From Cokeromyces recurvatus (Eukaryota > Mucoromycota > Mucoromycetes > Mucorales > Mucoraceae), in contig NW_026251393.1 of assembly GCF_025118155.1 (NCBI RefSeq), forward strand, positions 868,001 to 932,000: a DNA stretch of 64,000 bases. Reading direction: 5' to 3'. The first letter of the stretch is position 1, and every line of letters starts with the position of its first letter. The position numbers were made by a program, and so were the translations under genes. The notes below the pieces were generated by a model. It saw only the letters and a list, made by a program, of their open reading frames with translations, was not told the DNA's origin and ran no database searches. Below are positions 48,125 through 59,708 of this stretch, in pieces.

Positions 48125-50195
48125 TATGTATACTTTTCATATCCTCAGTATTTACATTGCTGCATATAGTAAATCATAATAATTTACTATATGACCTATA
48201 CGTATCATAAATTAAATAAATAATGAGGCTTATATGTTTAGATTGTTCATATACGTCTTTATCTTGTTTCTTCTTACTAAATTAGGGTCTATGAAAATAT
48301 TTAAATTGATTTCCTTGTATATAAAATGATAATATTATGATAAAGTAATTATATATATACTATACTATACTATACTATACTGTACTGTACTATGTAGTAA
48401 TAAAGATAAGATAACATTAGCTTATGTACGCTCTAGATTTTGCTTATTGTTGTTTGTTACACGCTACTTTCTATATAGTATAGTAATATTATTTACATAT
48501 TGTATACATGTTTCCTCTTTTGAATTCCTACTTTCTCCTTTGTTTATCCTTTTTAATTAGTACATGTTAATCCTTACCTTCTCCTTTTTGAAAAGGTATA
48601 TTTTATGTTTTGCTTATAATAATGTATACATGACCAAGAATATAAAAAGATATAAAATGTTCAATGCTTTGTTTTATTACAGAAGAGTAGTTAGTTAATT
48701 GTATAGAATACAAATTATTATTAATATTTATTTACTTTTTTTGATGAAACATATTCCTTCTTTAGACTGCAGTAGTACACATAATAATTTTAGCTTTTTT
48801 TTTTTTTTTAAAAAAATTTATACAATGCATAATTTTCATAATTAATCACACGTATATTTTAATACACTTACTCTACTTTTTCTCTCCTTAAAAAAAGTAA
48901 GCTAAAAAAAAAAAGAAAAATAAAAAAAAAGGATATAAACACGCCTTATTTTTTAAACAAAATTCCTCTTTCTTCCCTATTATCCTTCTTCTTCTTTATT
49001 ATCTTTTTTTACTATTATCCTTCTTCTTCTCTGTTTATTATCTTTTCTTATTATCCTTCTTCTTCTCTATTTATTCTCTTATCTTATTCTCTATTTATTA
49101 TCCTTCTTCTTCTCTATTTATTCTCTTATCTTATCCTCTTTCTTCTTCTTCTTCTTCTTCTTTAAAAACCATAGACTTGAACATAATGATGACGATATAC
49201 ATATAAATATATCTCTATCTATGCGGGACACATTGACAGGTAGATGTGAAGGTGGGCAACTAGTATATCATTCTACCCTTTACTGATGGGTAATAGGTAG
49301 AGGGTAGGCGTCTCTATATCCCCACCGGGCTGGGTGCAACAAATGGGTCTCTTCAGCAACTTGGTCTCAACAATCGTCATTCTAGTACTATCTCTCCATA
49401 ATGTTATATTTTAGACCCACCACCCCATATTTTAGACCTGAATGTTCAATTGGCTTTTTATTGACTTTTTATTTTATTTTTTATAAAATAATGTTCTTAC
49501 TAACTTTTACTTTTTAGCTCTTTTTTATATATAAAATATGTATTATTGCTTATAAACTGTATAATTGTAATAAAATCTATTATTTTCTAAATATTATTTA
49601 AAAGTGTGAATTTTCTTTAATGTATTTCTTGAATATGTGCTCAACATAATAATAATAATTAAGATGTGTAGTGTATAGCTGGATAGACAGCTTCTTCTTT
49701 ATTAATGTATATGTATACACATGGAAAAAATGTGTATGGATCACTAAATTCATTATGAATCAAATATACACTTCTTTATTACCAATGATGAATAGCTTGT
49801 AAGTGGAAAAAAATATTTAAATAAAGTATTAATACACTTTTGTTCATGTTACTGGTTTCTATCTTTACATGTAAAAAGAAAGAAAAAGAAAAAAAAAAGA
49901 TATCTTTCTTATTCAATACAAACTAGTCAAGTTTAAAGTTACTCATTTAGCCCATGTTGATGCAAATTAACTTTTAAAATCATGACTTTTTTAAATGGCA
50001 CACACTCAATTAATCTACGCATCTGAGAGAATAATTCCTTTTATCATTTACAAGATATCAAAGTATACATAAGGAAGTTTTTTTTTCTTTTATATTTTGG
50101 TCTTTAACAAATAACTGAATTAGTTCACAAGTTAATTAAACTTTATGCTGCTAAAGAAGGATAATTATCAATAAACTTGAAATGTGTTCAATGTT
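48125..50195. other. Gene-free stretch with short tandem repeats
   Basis: Contains a TATAC pentamer repeat (48356-48391), the pyrimidine tract described separately, and a GC-elevated patch at 49205-49440 (for example CCCACCGGGCTGGGTGCAAC) of uncertain origin, perhaps old mobile-element DNA. No gene supported. Confidence 0.5.
48961..49165. repeat. 200-bp pyrimidine-rich tandem tract
   Basis: Irregular tandem copies of ATTATCCTTCTTCTTCTCTA and TTTATTCTCTTATCTTA make one strand almost purely C/T (with scattered A) over about 200 bp, ending in a (CTT)n block. Such tracts can adopt triplex structures. Confidence 0.8.
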
Positions 50196-50700
50196 ACAAA
50201 GGCAAAGTCACGTACTATCATAGCCCCTAGTGTAATAAATGTACAGTTAAAGATTCCAAAAGCTCACAGCACCATCGAAAAAAAAAAAAGGCTTTAGGTG
50301 GGGTTGTCAAGAAGCCAGAGACAGGAAAAGGTGGGTACGGTAACTGGCGATTACTTTAATTTTATCGCTAGCACGATAGACAAATTCAAAGAGTTTAAGG
50401 AGCATTATCTGATAATGAACAACTGTCCTATTCATAAACACGTTGATATTCAAAAGTATATTGAAGCTCATGGTTACTGTTATGTTTATCTTCCTCCCTT
50501 ACTTACCTGAACTAAATCCAATTGAACAGTTTTGGTCTGTTTGCAAGAGTGAAGTCAAGAGGGAAATACTACTTGAAGAAGAAATGTTGTCTGAGAATAT
50601 CAGAGAAGCTTGCAACAGTGTGCTCGTAAGCGACCTCCAAGGATTTTGCAGGCATTCAGTGTCAAGATTTGAAGACTGTTTAAATAAAAATCCGATTTAA
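50196..50700 (+). pseudogene. Tc1/mariner-like transposase relic, frameshifted
   Basis: Pieces in order: KAKSRTIIAPSVINVQLKIP (strand region near the first catalytic Asp), a poly-Lys patch with a stop, VGTVTGDYFNFIASTIDKFK, EHYLIMNNCPIHKH, HGYCYVYLPP, then after a one-base frame change near 50500 LPELNPIEQFWSVCKSEVKR and a C-terminus ending FEDCLNKNPI. The block usually reads MDN-xPIH with a catalytic Asp; here it is MNN, so the second catalytic residue is lost as well as the frame. Dead by stop, frameshift and active-site change. Lies 230 bp before METTL16. Confidence 0.82.
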
Positions 50701-50742
50701 TAAAGATATGTCAATGCATCAATTTTTATTCCGTTAGTGCTC

Positions 50743-50773
<31 letters not shown>

Positions 50774-50927
50774 TCATACTTGAAATTTATTTTGGTTAGT
50801 GCGTGAAAATATTTTTAAAAAGTGCGCGAATAATTTCGAAAAAATACTGTATTTCTTTGTATTTCATTACTCGATTTTTTTTTTTTTTTTTTTTTTTTTT
50901 CTGAGATATCATTTTGATAAAAGGCAT

Positions 50928-51709
50928 ATGCATCCTAGAAGCGTATTTAATTCTGAACCTGATTTTAAGCAATTAGCTGAAGAATTTGAAAGTTTTAAGA
51001 AATAGTAAGTAAAACGGTTACTATTTTTTCCCCTAAGAAATTAATGATATACAAGTGTTAAAATAGGTACTAATAATAGAGGTTATATCGACTTTAAAGA
51101 TCCACAAGCTGTTAAGTAAATAAACCCTCCCTTTTTTTTTGAGTCGATATATAATTTAATATTTGTTAAACTAGAGAGTTATGTATATGTTTATTAAAAA
51201 AGAACTTCAATCTTGAGGTGGATTTTCCTATCGACACTTTATGTCCAGCAGTACCTAATAGATTGAATTATATTCTATGGTTAGAGGATCTATTAGATGA
51301 CACATTATCGAAGGAAGAAAAAAAATGTATTAAAGGCATTGACATGTAAAGAAGATAAGAGCAAACTTATTACCTTTTTTTTCATAATTTATGTAACGAT
51401 TTATTAGTGGCGTTGGTGCATCGTGCATTTACCCATTACTAGGATGCATTACAAACCCATCTTGGTCTTTTTTGGGTACTGAGATCAATGAAAGATCGAT
51501 TCAATATGCAAATGAAAACATAAAAAGGAACAATTTGGAAACTCGAATCACAATTAAACATAATCCGAACGCAAATAAAATATTTTTACCTTCATTATTA
51601 GAAGATGATGTTAAGAATTATGCGTTTTGTATGTGTAATCCTCCTTTCTACAGTAGCCAAGAAGAAATTGAATTAGGCTTACTTAATAAAGAAATAGAAC
51701 CGTCTTCAG

Positions 51710-51741
<32 letters not shown>

Positions 51742-52504
51742 TGATATTATTTTATATAATTGAACTAATCAATATTTGATTCTCTTTATACATAAGATTT
51801 GTACGGGATCTAACAACGAAATGATCACAGAGGGTGGAGAATTTGGCTTCGTTAAATCAATGATTTTGGAAAGTGTAATATTAAAAAAGAAAATAAGATG
51901 GTATACAAGTATGATTGGACTAAAACGAACAATTCGACCTCTAATACGAGTACTTGAAGATCAGCAAATTTATAATTATGCAGTAACAAGCTTTACACAG
52001 GGTAAAACAGTACGATGGGCTATTGCTTGGTCTTTTTATTTAGAGCGTCCAATATCGGCCTATACAATTGAATCATGGAATCCTGTTTATCAATTTCAAA
52101 TCAAGCTACCCAAGGATATTAATCATATATTTGAAGGCATCAAACATATCCTTGATGATTTAGAAATAAAATATGATAAAATAGAACAAGATAGCACAAA
52201 GACTATCATTCTTCATTGCAATGCAGAGAAGAATACTTGGTCAAGGGCAGCTAGGAGACAAAAAGCGAAAAAACAAAAACTGTCACATTATCAAGAAGAA
52301 GAAAAAGAAAAAGCAACCAATAGCCCTTTTTTCATATTTAAATTAATTATCTCTGCTTCCAGTCAACAAACGGAAAGTAATTTTCAAATTGTTTGGATTG
52401 AAGGAGGTCATAAAGCTCAATTTGAAGGGTTTTGGTCACATTTAAAAAAGAGAATCGAGGAACATTGTGGTATACATAAAGGAACTAGTTTTTCATCAAA
52501 ATAA
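50928..52504 (+). CDS. METTL16: U6 snRNA m6A methyltransferase METTL16
   Basis: S-adenosylmethionine-dependent N6-adenosine methyltransferase (DUF890/RlmF-like) acting on U6 snRNA and hairpin RNAs. Exons 50928-51004, 51056-51115, 51175-51345, 51408-51708 and 51797-52504 give 438 aa. Family blocks: MHPRSVFNSEPDF, GYIDFKDPQAVK, VPNRLNYILWLEDLL, the SAM site GIDIGVGASCIYPLLG, the catalytic CMCNPPFY near residue 180, then EGGEFGFVKSMILES, IRWYTSMIGLK and TVRWAIAWSFY. The C-terminal part (about 150 residues after the fold) has basic RNA-binding-type text (RRQKAKKQKL) and probably matches the vertebrate-conserved accessory domain only loosely. The start ATG matches the usual N-terminus; the leader contains T tracts. 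Confidence 0.9.
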
Positions 52505-52524
52505 AAAATATATAAACATGTATA

Positions 52525-53989
52525 TTATTGAAGCTTTATGCAATCAGGTTGAAAGGAATCTCCGGCCCAACGAGCTACTTGTTTCATTACTTGTATTTTC
52601 TTTTCTGTTGCATCTTCATATCTAAGTTCATATAATGTACACATGTTCATAATAGCTGTTTCACATGTGCCCGCTGATGTAGGATTATTTAATGTTAATG
52701 CCTCTAACAATTCAATAGCCTAAGTATATATACATTATTAGTATCCATATATTTTATTCATGATATACTTGCCTTTACTAAATTGCCTAAATAAACTTCA
52801 CAGACTGCTAAATTGTTTATAGCTAAAAGATTATCTTGATTGACTTCATAAAGTTGCTGCAGAATATCTCGAGCTTGTAACCATTCACCTTGTGACATGG
52901 CTACAAATGCTTTATTCATCTCTATCGCTTCCTTTATAGCAATCATATCCTTTTTTTCACTGCATAATTCTTCTATACGTTGAAACATTTCGTGCGCTGA
53001 TACCAAGTCACCCATTTGAAGATATAATCTACCAAGACTTGATAAAATATCCACATTATCTTTATTATCATATCTAAGAATATGTTGCATTGTGGTTGCA
53101 GCAGCTGTATAATCTTTAAGATGAATCCAATGAGTAACTAATACAAGATAAGTTTGCAATTCACGATGTTTCCAAAGGTCTTTGTTGGCCATTACTTTGC
53201 TTTTTTTGCTATTTTTTTGACAATAAATAATGAGAAGAGTTAAACGCTCCAAAGTTACAGTAGGATATTTTAGATGTGAGGGTAACGTAGCATGTAAAAT
53301 ACGTAATTCAAAAGGTACAAGAGATTCTTCTGCATCAAAAAATTCAGGTCTGTCCAAATCGCCTAGCTTTTCTAATTCAGCTGAAGCGAGTTGACAAAGG
53401 CCTAGTTTGATGAGAGCAAGTAGACGAAGATACCAAAGCTAAACTTAGTAAAGATTAATATTTACATCAAAGAATGGTCATCTTTTTTTTTTTTCCTTTT
53501 TTAATTTCTACCTTAAGAATTTCTTTAATTTGTTGAGGATCAGATTGAACAATCTGTTGTCGTGCATATTTAGCTATTGATCTCCACATGTTATTCATCT
53601 AGTAGATAAGCTTTCATGTTTAATGTATATATAATACAATTTCATATGTTTAAATAAACTAATTACCACCATTGTTTCTAAACTTTTTGCTGATTTATTA
53701 TTATCAGAAGTAATTATATCTCGCTGTGGTCTGTCTTTAATAGGGATATAACGCTCAATCAAGTCATTAAAGGCATCACTCTATCAAATTATAAACTGTT
53801 TATATAAATCCTTTTAAAATTTTCATCGACTTTATCCATATTTACCACGGGAATGTCATAAAAATTAGCATTACTATTTATTGAATAACCAAAGGATAAT
53901 CCTGTTTGTCTTTCCTTACTAGACATGAGGTTTCTAATTGGTTTCGATGGAGGTTCTTCGGTAACAGACTGCAAAGTATCATTATTCAT
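52525..53989 (-). CDS. TRAPPC12: TRAPP complex subunit TRAPPC12 (TTC15), TPR protein
   Basis: TPR protein of the TRAPPIII tethering complex, acting in ER-Golgi and autophagy trafficking. Exons 53989-53846, 53780-53667, 53598-53512, 53438-52773 and 52719-52525 give 401 aa. Characteristic text: MNNMWRSIAKYARQQIV, WYLRLLALIKLGLCQLASAE, VPFELRILHATLPSHL, GRLYLQMGDLVSAHEMFQRI, NLLAINNLAVCEVYLGNL and NNPTSAGTCETAIMNMCTLY. At least three TPR-like helix pairs are seen. The last intron begins with GC (AAG/GCAAGT) rather than GT; the only nearby GT choice leads to an immediate stop. Its stop is 20 bp from that of METTL16. N-terminal residues are Ser/Pro-rich and disordered. Confidence 0.83.
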
Positions 53990-54184
53990 TTTGAAATATT
54001 ATGTAAGAAAAAAAAATAAAATAAAAAAAAAGAAAAACTTCAATAAAAACCATTCAAGCTTTATACTGTTTTCAAAGTCAGTATCTCAAAAAAAAAAAAA
54101 AAAGCTGAAAAGCGTGTATAAATGTGGGGAAGTATGTACATTTTTTTTTAAACATATCTTACAAAGCGTTTATTCATATATATT
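53990..54184. promoter_or_regulatory. Divergent promoter region TRAPPC12/NCA2
   Basis: 195 bp between divergent ATGs with several A runs and T-rich text; presumed to hold both promoters. No specific site recognised. Confidence 0.35.
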
Positions 54185-55587
54185 ATGGAGTCTTTTGTTA
54201 ATGAGCAAGTAAAACGCTTAAATATAACACTAACACAGCAGTTTGAGAAAAATTTAGAAGAAAACAATATCAAAGATTTTACTTCATTAAATGAAAAAAA
54301 TCAATTTTTATTTCAAACAATACAATCACTAGATTTAACAAGCTCAACCTTACCTACAATTGAAAAAATAGAGGAACACCTTGAAAAGTATCTTTCAGGT
54401 TTTTCAAACATAAACAGTTCTGTAGATCCTACTCTTGAATGGTTATTTGTAGCTAAATGTACAATCGCGGTTTATGGACAAGTGTTTTCAAATTTACTTA
54501 ATTTTACATTACCAATTTCAGAATCTATTGAATACTGGAATAGTATTCATGGAAACACTTTTCAAGAGCTATATTATATTTTACAAAGTATGTGTAATAG
54601 AATTTTTTTTTTTTTTTTTTTACTCGCTAAACTGACCCAAATATGCTGTTATAGTTGCACCTTTACGGATTTTTTCTTTATTAAAAAATACAGTTAAGCA
54701 AATTAAAAATACTTCTTCAGCAGTATATCAAATCAAGTCATTATTTACCTCAACTGACTATTTATTGTCCCAATTGTTTCCTATTCATACTCATAGGGAT
54801 AGTACTTCGACATATTTAAATAACAGACCATCAATTCAATCTTTCGATATACTTCGGTTCTTTACGTTATCTTCTTTCCATCGTCGTCCCGTTATTCTTG
54901 AAATTATTAGTGACGAAATACAACTCAAAAAGAAAAAATTACAGCAGTTTCGATCAGAACAAGCCGCTAGCTTGGGTATCCTCTTATTAAGTCTTCCTCA
55001 GTTCAGTAGCAGCAATCAATTATCATCCTCTCATATGGAGTTTACGGAGAATATAGCGAAAGAGGCCAAAGAATGTATTGAAATGATTAAATATGTCTTG
55101 CAACCTTCTTCTACTATTAAAGACAAAAATAAAATAGAAAAAAATAGACATCATTTTGAACAGAGGTTATCTTCAATGAATTTAAAAAATGATACGTTAA
55201 CAGCACAAGATTTGACATTTGAATTATACAAAATTACGAATAATTGGACAGCGACTTATAATCAAGAATTGCAATGTGTTCAATCACTTTATGGCGCACC
55301 TTCTCCAATCATACGTTATTGGATTCCTGCTGTCTTTTCTTACTTTATTAGTAGTTGGGTAATTCGTTATGGGTTTAGGCGTAAAGAAGATATTACTCAT
55401 TGGGTAGAAGAGGCGGGAAAGACAGCTTATGACTTTGTATTAAACTGGATTTGGGAGCCTGTCCTCAAAGTATATAACACAGTTCGATTAAAAGATCAAC
55501 GACTCAGTCTTTTAAGTAAAGAAGGACTTCAAAGTGATTTAGATGTAAATAGATTATGTAGACAGATATTCCTTATTTTCATTATAT

Positions 55588-55629
<42 letters not shown>

Positions 55630-56554
55630 TATTATTTATTTAACAGTCTCTTGAACGTATGGTAGTTGGCTTTGCTAAAGATAAATTACATATGCAAGAA
55701 AGCGAATTAACGCATTTAGCCTCAAATGTTCGAGAAGGTGATCTGTCAGTATTACTAAAAGAATATGAAAAAGAAATTAAAGTGAGTATATACATCTACA
55801 TAAATATGGGTAGAATACTAGAATAGTTTTTCTTTTAGAATCCTTTGAAGAATGCACTTGTCGGCGATTTACTTCAGACTATCCTTATTCAGGTCCAAAA
55901 GACGAAAGTAGATGTAGATTTAGCAATGTCTGCTTTAGATAAGCTTCTGAAATCAAATGAACTAAATTTTGCTTTTCTGGGTAAACTATTTAATACAGGA
56001 AAAAATATATATATGTTTATATTTTAAATGTAAATGTTAATTTGATTTTTTATTTTTATATGTATAGCGGTTGCACCTTCTATGCTTCTAACTTGGGCGT
56101 CTGCTAGTTGGTTTAAAAACATGCTCCAAGGAAGATCTCAACAAAAGGTTAAAAAGATAGGTTTACCAATGAGAGAAACACTTCGGTATACACACACACA
56201 TATATATATATATATATAAAAGAGAATAAGATGTTTAAGTATTAATTAAATGTTATTTATAATAGACGCATTGAAAGACAACTTATTGTTCATGAACCTA
56301 TCCAGAATGAAGAATTTACAGAATGGAAGATAAATGAAAAAGATGAGCATCAAGTTGAATGTGAAACACAAGGTATTTTGCTATGTGAAATTCATTTATT
56401 ACGTGCATATGCTCGTTCATTACCCCTTCAAAATTCTACTCAAGCACGTTTTCTTGAAGACATCAGAGACTTGGAAAATCCCATTCTAACAAAAGAACAA
56501 AAAATACAAACGGTGGCTCGTATGTTTAGGTTCTGGAAATTTTTGAGAAATTAG
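54185..56554 (+). CDS. NCA2: Nuclear control of ATPase protein 2 (NCA2)
   Basis: Mitochondrial outer-membrane protein that in yeast affects expression of the ATP6/ATP8 transcript. Exons 54185-54587, 54655-55544, 55647-55781, 55839-55980, 56068-56185 and 56266-56554 give 658 aa. The NCA2 domain is clear: [107 protein letters not shown], then [11 protein letters not shown] and [14 protein letters not shown]. Two membrane segments are visible (near [14 protein letters not shown] and [10 protein letters not shown]). Intron 2 holds a T run of about 34. Intact. Confidence 0.93.
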
Positions 56555-57504
56555 AACATTTGATATTAGCCTCCTTTTTTTTTCTTGGAAGGAAAGGATT
56601 AATACTATTTGTTATCTGTATCCTTTAAATCGGTTTTTTCCTTATAATCAGAATAAAGTAATAGCCCCCCTTTTTTTTTATGAATAAAGAAAAATGTTGA
56701 AAGAACGCGCTGATTCGCTAATTATCTATATTTTATTTGACAAAAGGATAAAGAAAGAGAATATATAACGAATATTAAGTCAATGGAAACTTTCTCTAGG
56801 TCTATTAAAGCTTAAATAATACAAAAATTGTACAGTAAAAAACGAAGAGGTTTATTTAAATGCTTTTACAAGGTAAGTACTATTAATAGAAATATGTTCT
56901 TTGACAAGTAAAGACGGATGTAATAAAGAATCACGTTACTCTGCATTCATATAATATGCTTTTCTCCTTGATGATCTTTGGCTTTTACTAAAAATAAAAC
57001 AAGTTACTATTCCAGGAGTAACTAGAAACATGTCAATATTAATACATTGTGAACAATCTATCTACTATTCAAATAAAACTATTATCATCATAATATAATA
57101 TATTATTATGTAATACTATTCATCATCATAATATGCGTGTCCATAAACAATTATGTAATTGAATATAATAGTAATAATCCTATTGAATCATTATTATTAA
57201 TGCTTGAATACTCTTATAATGATTATATACATAAAACTGAGTGCAGAATAAATACTATGTTGTAAAGTACAATAAATCCATTTTATTTAAACAACCTCTT
57301 TATTTTTATGAACTTAGTTATAAAGATAACTATAATTATAACAAAGTTAAATGCAACGATATCCTATTTTCAAGACTAATTTCTCTATTTATTTAGCGGT
57401 TTAGATGGAGGGGGTATCGTCCATTACTATGTAATGGCCCTTCGATTTAGGGAAGCAGTAGTCTATCTCATCTACAGGTTGTTTTTTTTTAAGAAGGTTT
57501 AGTT
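56555..57504. other. Intergenic, nothing recognised
   Basis: About 950 bp of AT-rich DNA downstream of NCA2. A GC-elevated patch at 57405-57475 is not a tRNA and has no evident coding sense. Confidence 0.5.
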
Positions 57505-57890
57505 ACAGTACCTTTTTTAATGGTCTTTTTTTTTGTCTTATCTACAGTCTTTTATTTGCGATTACTAAAATCAAACTTGATTATTTTGGACTTGTCTTTC
57601 TGAAATTTCTTCAATTCCATAAATATTACAAAGTTTGATGAAGTAATGCCTAAAATTGTATACAATACTGTCCTCATAGAAAGTGTCTTTACAATAACGG
57701 GGGTTTCATGTTGATATTAAACGCAGACTCATAAACACTTCTTAGAAAAATTCATATCTGTTGTAGTCCATTTCGTAACTCACTCTAAACGATCAGCAAT
57801 TTTTAAAGAATCATTTCTCACTGATGGATGGGTAGTAATCTTTGTAAAAGAAAGATTACATTCTCCTTTCAAAAAAAAAAAAAAAATGAA
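57505..57890 (-). pseudogene. Decayed coding relic, family unknown
   Basis: The minus strand reads CNLSFTKITTHPSVRNDSLK and IADRLE, a stop, then VTKWTTTDMNFSKKCL, two further stops, then VIVKTLSMRTVLYTILGITS and SNFVIFMELKKFQKDKSKII, ending with a basic Lys/Thr-rich tail near 57505. The four pieces share one frame, so only stop codons interrupt it. Further pieces upstream on the same strand (58340-58430, EEGNDTIYLDTDPRPFLLKI) may belong to it. I do not recognise the family. Confidence 0.35.
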
Positions 57891-58929
57891 CACTGCACTT
57901 CTTTAATGTGAGGTCTGCAAATTATTCTATAGGTGAACTTACAAAGCTGTCTATGTAAGCTTGCAGATTATCATTGTAAAAATTGAGAAGGTAAACTTAA
58001 TACTTTTCTTCAAATTGAAGTTTTAGTATGTTAACCAAACTAGGTTATTTTTTTGAAAGTATTTTAGTCTTTATCTTCCTTAAGCATGTTAACTCCTTTT
58101 TGCGCTGTACCGTGCATTCAACTATCCCACCAGCTAAGCGATCAGATTTGGCCAGCATCGAAAAGCTCAACTCTATTATAATAAATAAAGAGGAGTTTTT
58201 GTTCCTTTGAGTACTGGTTATAATTTTTAAGCTGCCTTTGAACAATTTCATTAAATTTTCTTCATAATAGTAGTGTCAAGCTCAATATTCTCCTTAATCT
58301 GTTGTTTTTTTTTCTTGTGTCTTGCAATGAAGTCTGATGTGAATCAGAATCTTTAGAAGAAAAGGTCGGGGATCAGTATCCAAATATATGGTATCATTAC
58401 CTTCCTCATCAACAATTCCTTGTACACTTTCACAAAAAAAAAGTTTATTTCTTTCTAAAAGCACTTGTTAATAAATAGTAGTAATAAAAGCGCCTTAATA
58501 TAACCAATCTGCCTTTTGAAATAAATAAAAAAAGAGAGCCACTCATTAACGTTAAAACTTATGGTATTGCTTCCCTATCCAAGACTATATTTTGATCGTT
58601 CATCTCGATCTAAACAAGTCTCATAGGATCAACTACCTGTCCTCTTTTTCGTTGTAAATAGCTCAATAAAAAAAAAAAGAAAATAATATTATTTTTTTTT
58701 TTAGATAAATAATATATAATTCTCTTATAAAATATATATGGATAAACTTCTTTATGTATTATTCTCCTTTTATTTTCTTTGTTTGTTTTGCTCCTTTTAT
58801 GAATATGTATATTTATAACTTCCTTCTAATTTCATTATGAATCATAAATGTATATATATTACTAGGTAAAAAAAAACATTAACTTAGTTTTAGATATATT
58901 CTTTTTTTTTTTCCTGATATACACCAAAA
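57891..58929. other. Gene-free spacer with coding relic fragments
   Basis: AT-rich, with short broken open frames on both strands. Probably contains the 5' remains of the relic to its left and the promoter of the next gene (TATA-like texts around 58728-58740). Confidence 0.4.
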
Positions 58930-59225
58930 ATGAAATTTTTATCTTTTAATCCTTTTTACTTTTTCCTTACTTCAAGTATTTTCGTATTATTGTTTAGTAC
59001 TATAATAGCAATAGCAGAGGCGTCTCCTATTACAATTACTCAAGATACTAATTCTCTAACTAACAAAGTTATTGGTTCCGGAGGCAGCGCAAATACATAC
59101 ACTAAATCCACAGAGGAAGTTATTACAACCGATGGTCAAATAATAGTAAGTTAATAAGAAAATTTCTTTATATACAAAGAGATTATATTCTATTCTTGCT
59201 GATATAGTTATACAACGCTAACTGA
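58930..59225 (+). CDS. Short secreted protein, unknown
   Basis: ATG at 58930 opens a hydrophobic signal sequence (FFLTSSIFVLLFSTIIAIAE) with probable cleavage near EAS. The mature part is short, Ser/Thr/Gly-rich and without Cys (VIGSGGSANTYTKSTEEVIT). Read without splicing it ends at 59154 after 74 aa. A perfect GTAAGT donor at 59146 and an AG at 59206-59207 allow a second exon 59208-59225, changing the end to QIILYNAN (77 aa). Either form is tiny, so it may be a secreted peptide or a decaying gene. The interval given covers both models. Confidence 0.45.
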
Positions 59226-59359
59226 TTATTATTATTATTATTCTTTCCTTAAAAACTATGTTAAAACTATAAAGAAGACTAGCTTCTCAAGAAATCATAA
59301 AGTAATTACAGATAAAGAGTTTAAGAAAAATGAGATTTTCGAAGAATTTATATTTGATG

Positions 59360-59393
<34 letters not shown>

Positions 59394-59708
59394 GTAAATA
59401 ATACGGCTACAAGATTATATAACACTTATATCCTATATGTATTTTTTTTTGTATTACATAACAAATAAGCACGATATATTAGGGCAACTTGATGAAGTAT
59501 AGTTTAAAATTAGAGCCTTCGTTAAAATAAAGATACCTTATTTATTTCACTTACTGCATATACACTTTATTTTGAGTTCCCTATTGTCCTAATATCTTTT
59601 GTAATATACTTGTTTTTCTATTTTATTATATTTACATAATTAAAGAAAGTATCTTCATAAACGATGGTATTTATTATTAAAAAGTAAAACATAGTTTCTA
59701 TCTGTACA
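59226..59708. other. Spacer downstream of CCH1
   Basis: 483 bp, AT-rich, with an A run of about 30 (59363-59392). No gene seen. Confidence 0.5.

Noticed and set aside
48360..48391. TATAC pentamer array considered as a telomere-like or CRISPR-like repeat
   Set aside because: Simple microsatellite without spacers or G-rich strand.
49205..49440. GC-elevated patch considered as rRNA or coding gene
   Set aside because: No rRNA signature recognised and all frames are interrupted; probably old mobile DNA.
57405..57475. GC-elevated patch considered as a tRNA
   Set aside because: No A box/B box and no cloverleaf could be folded by eye.
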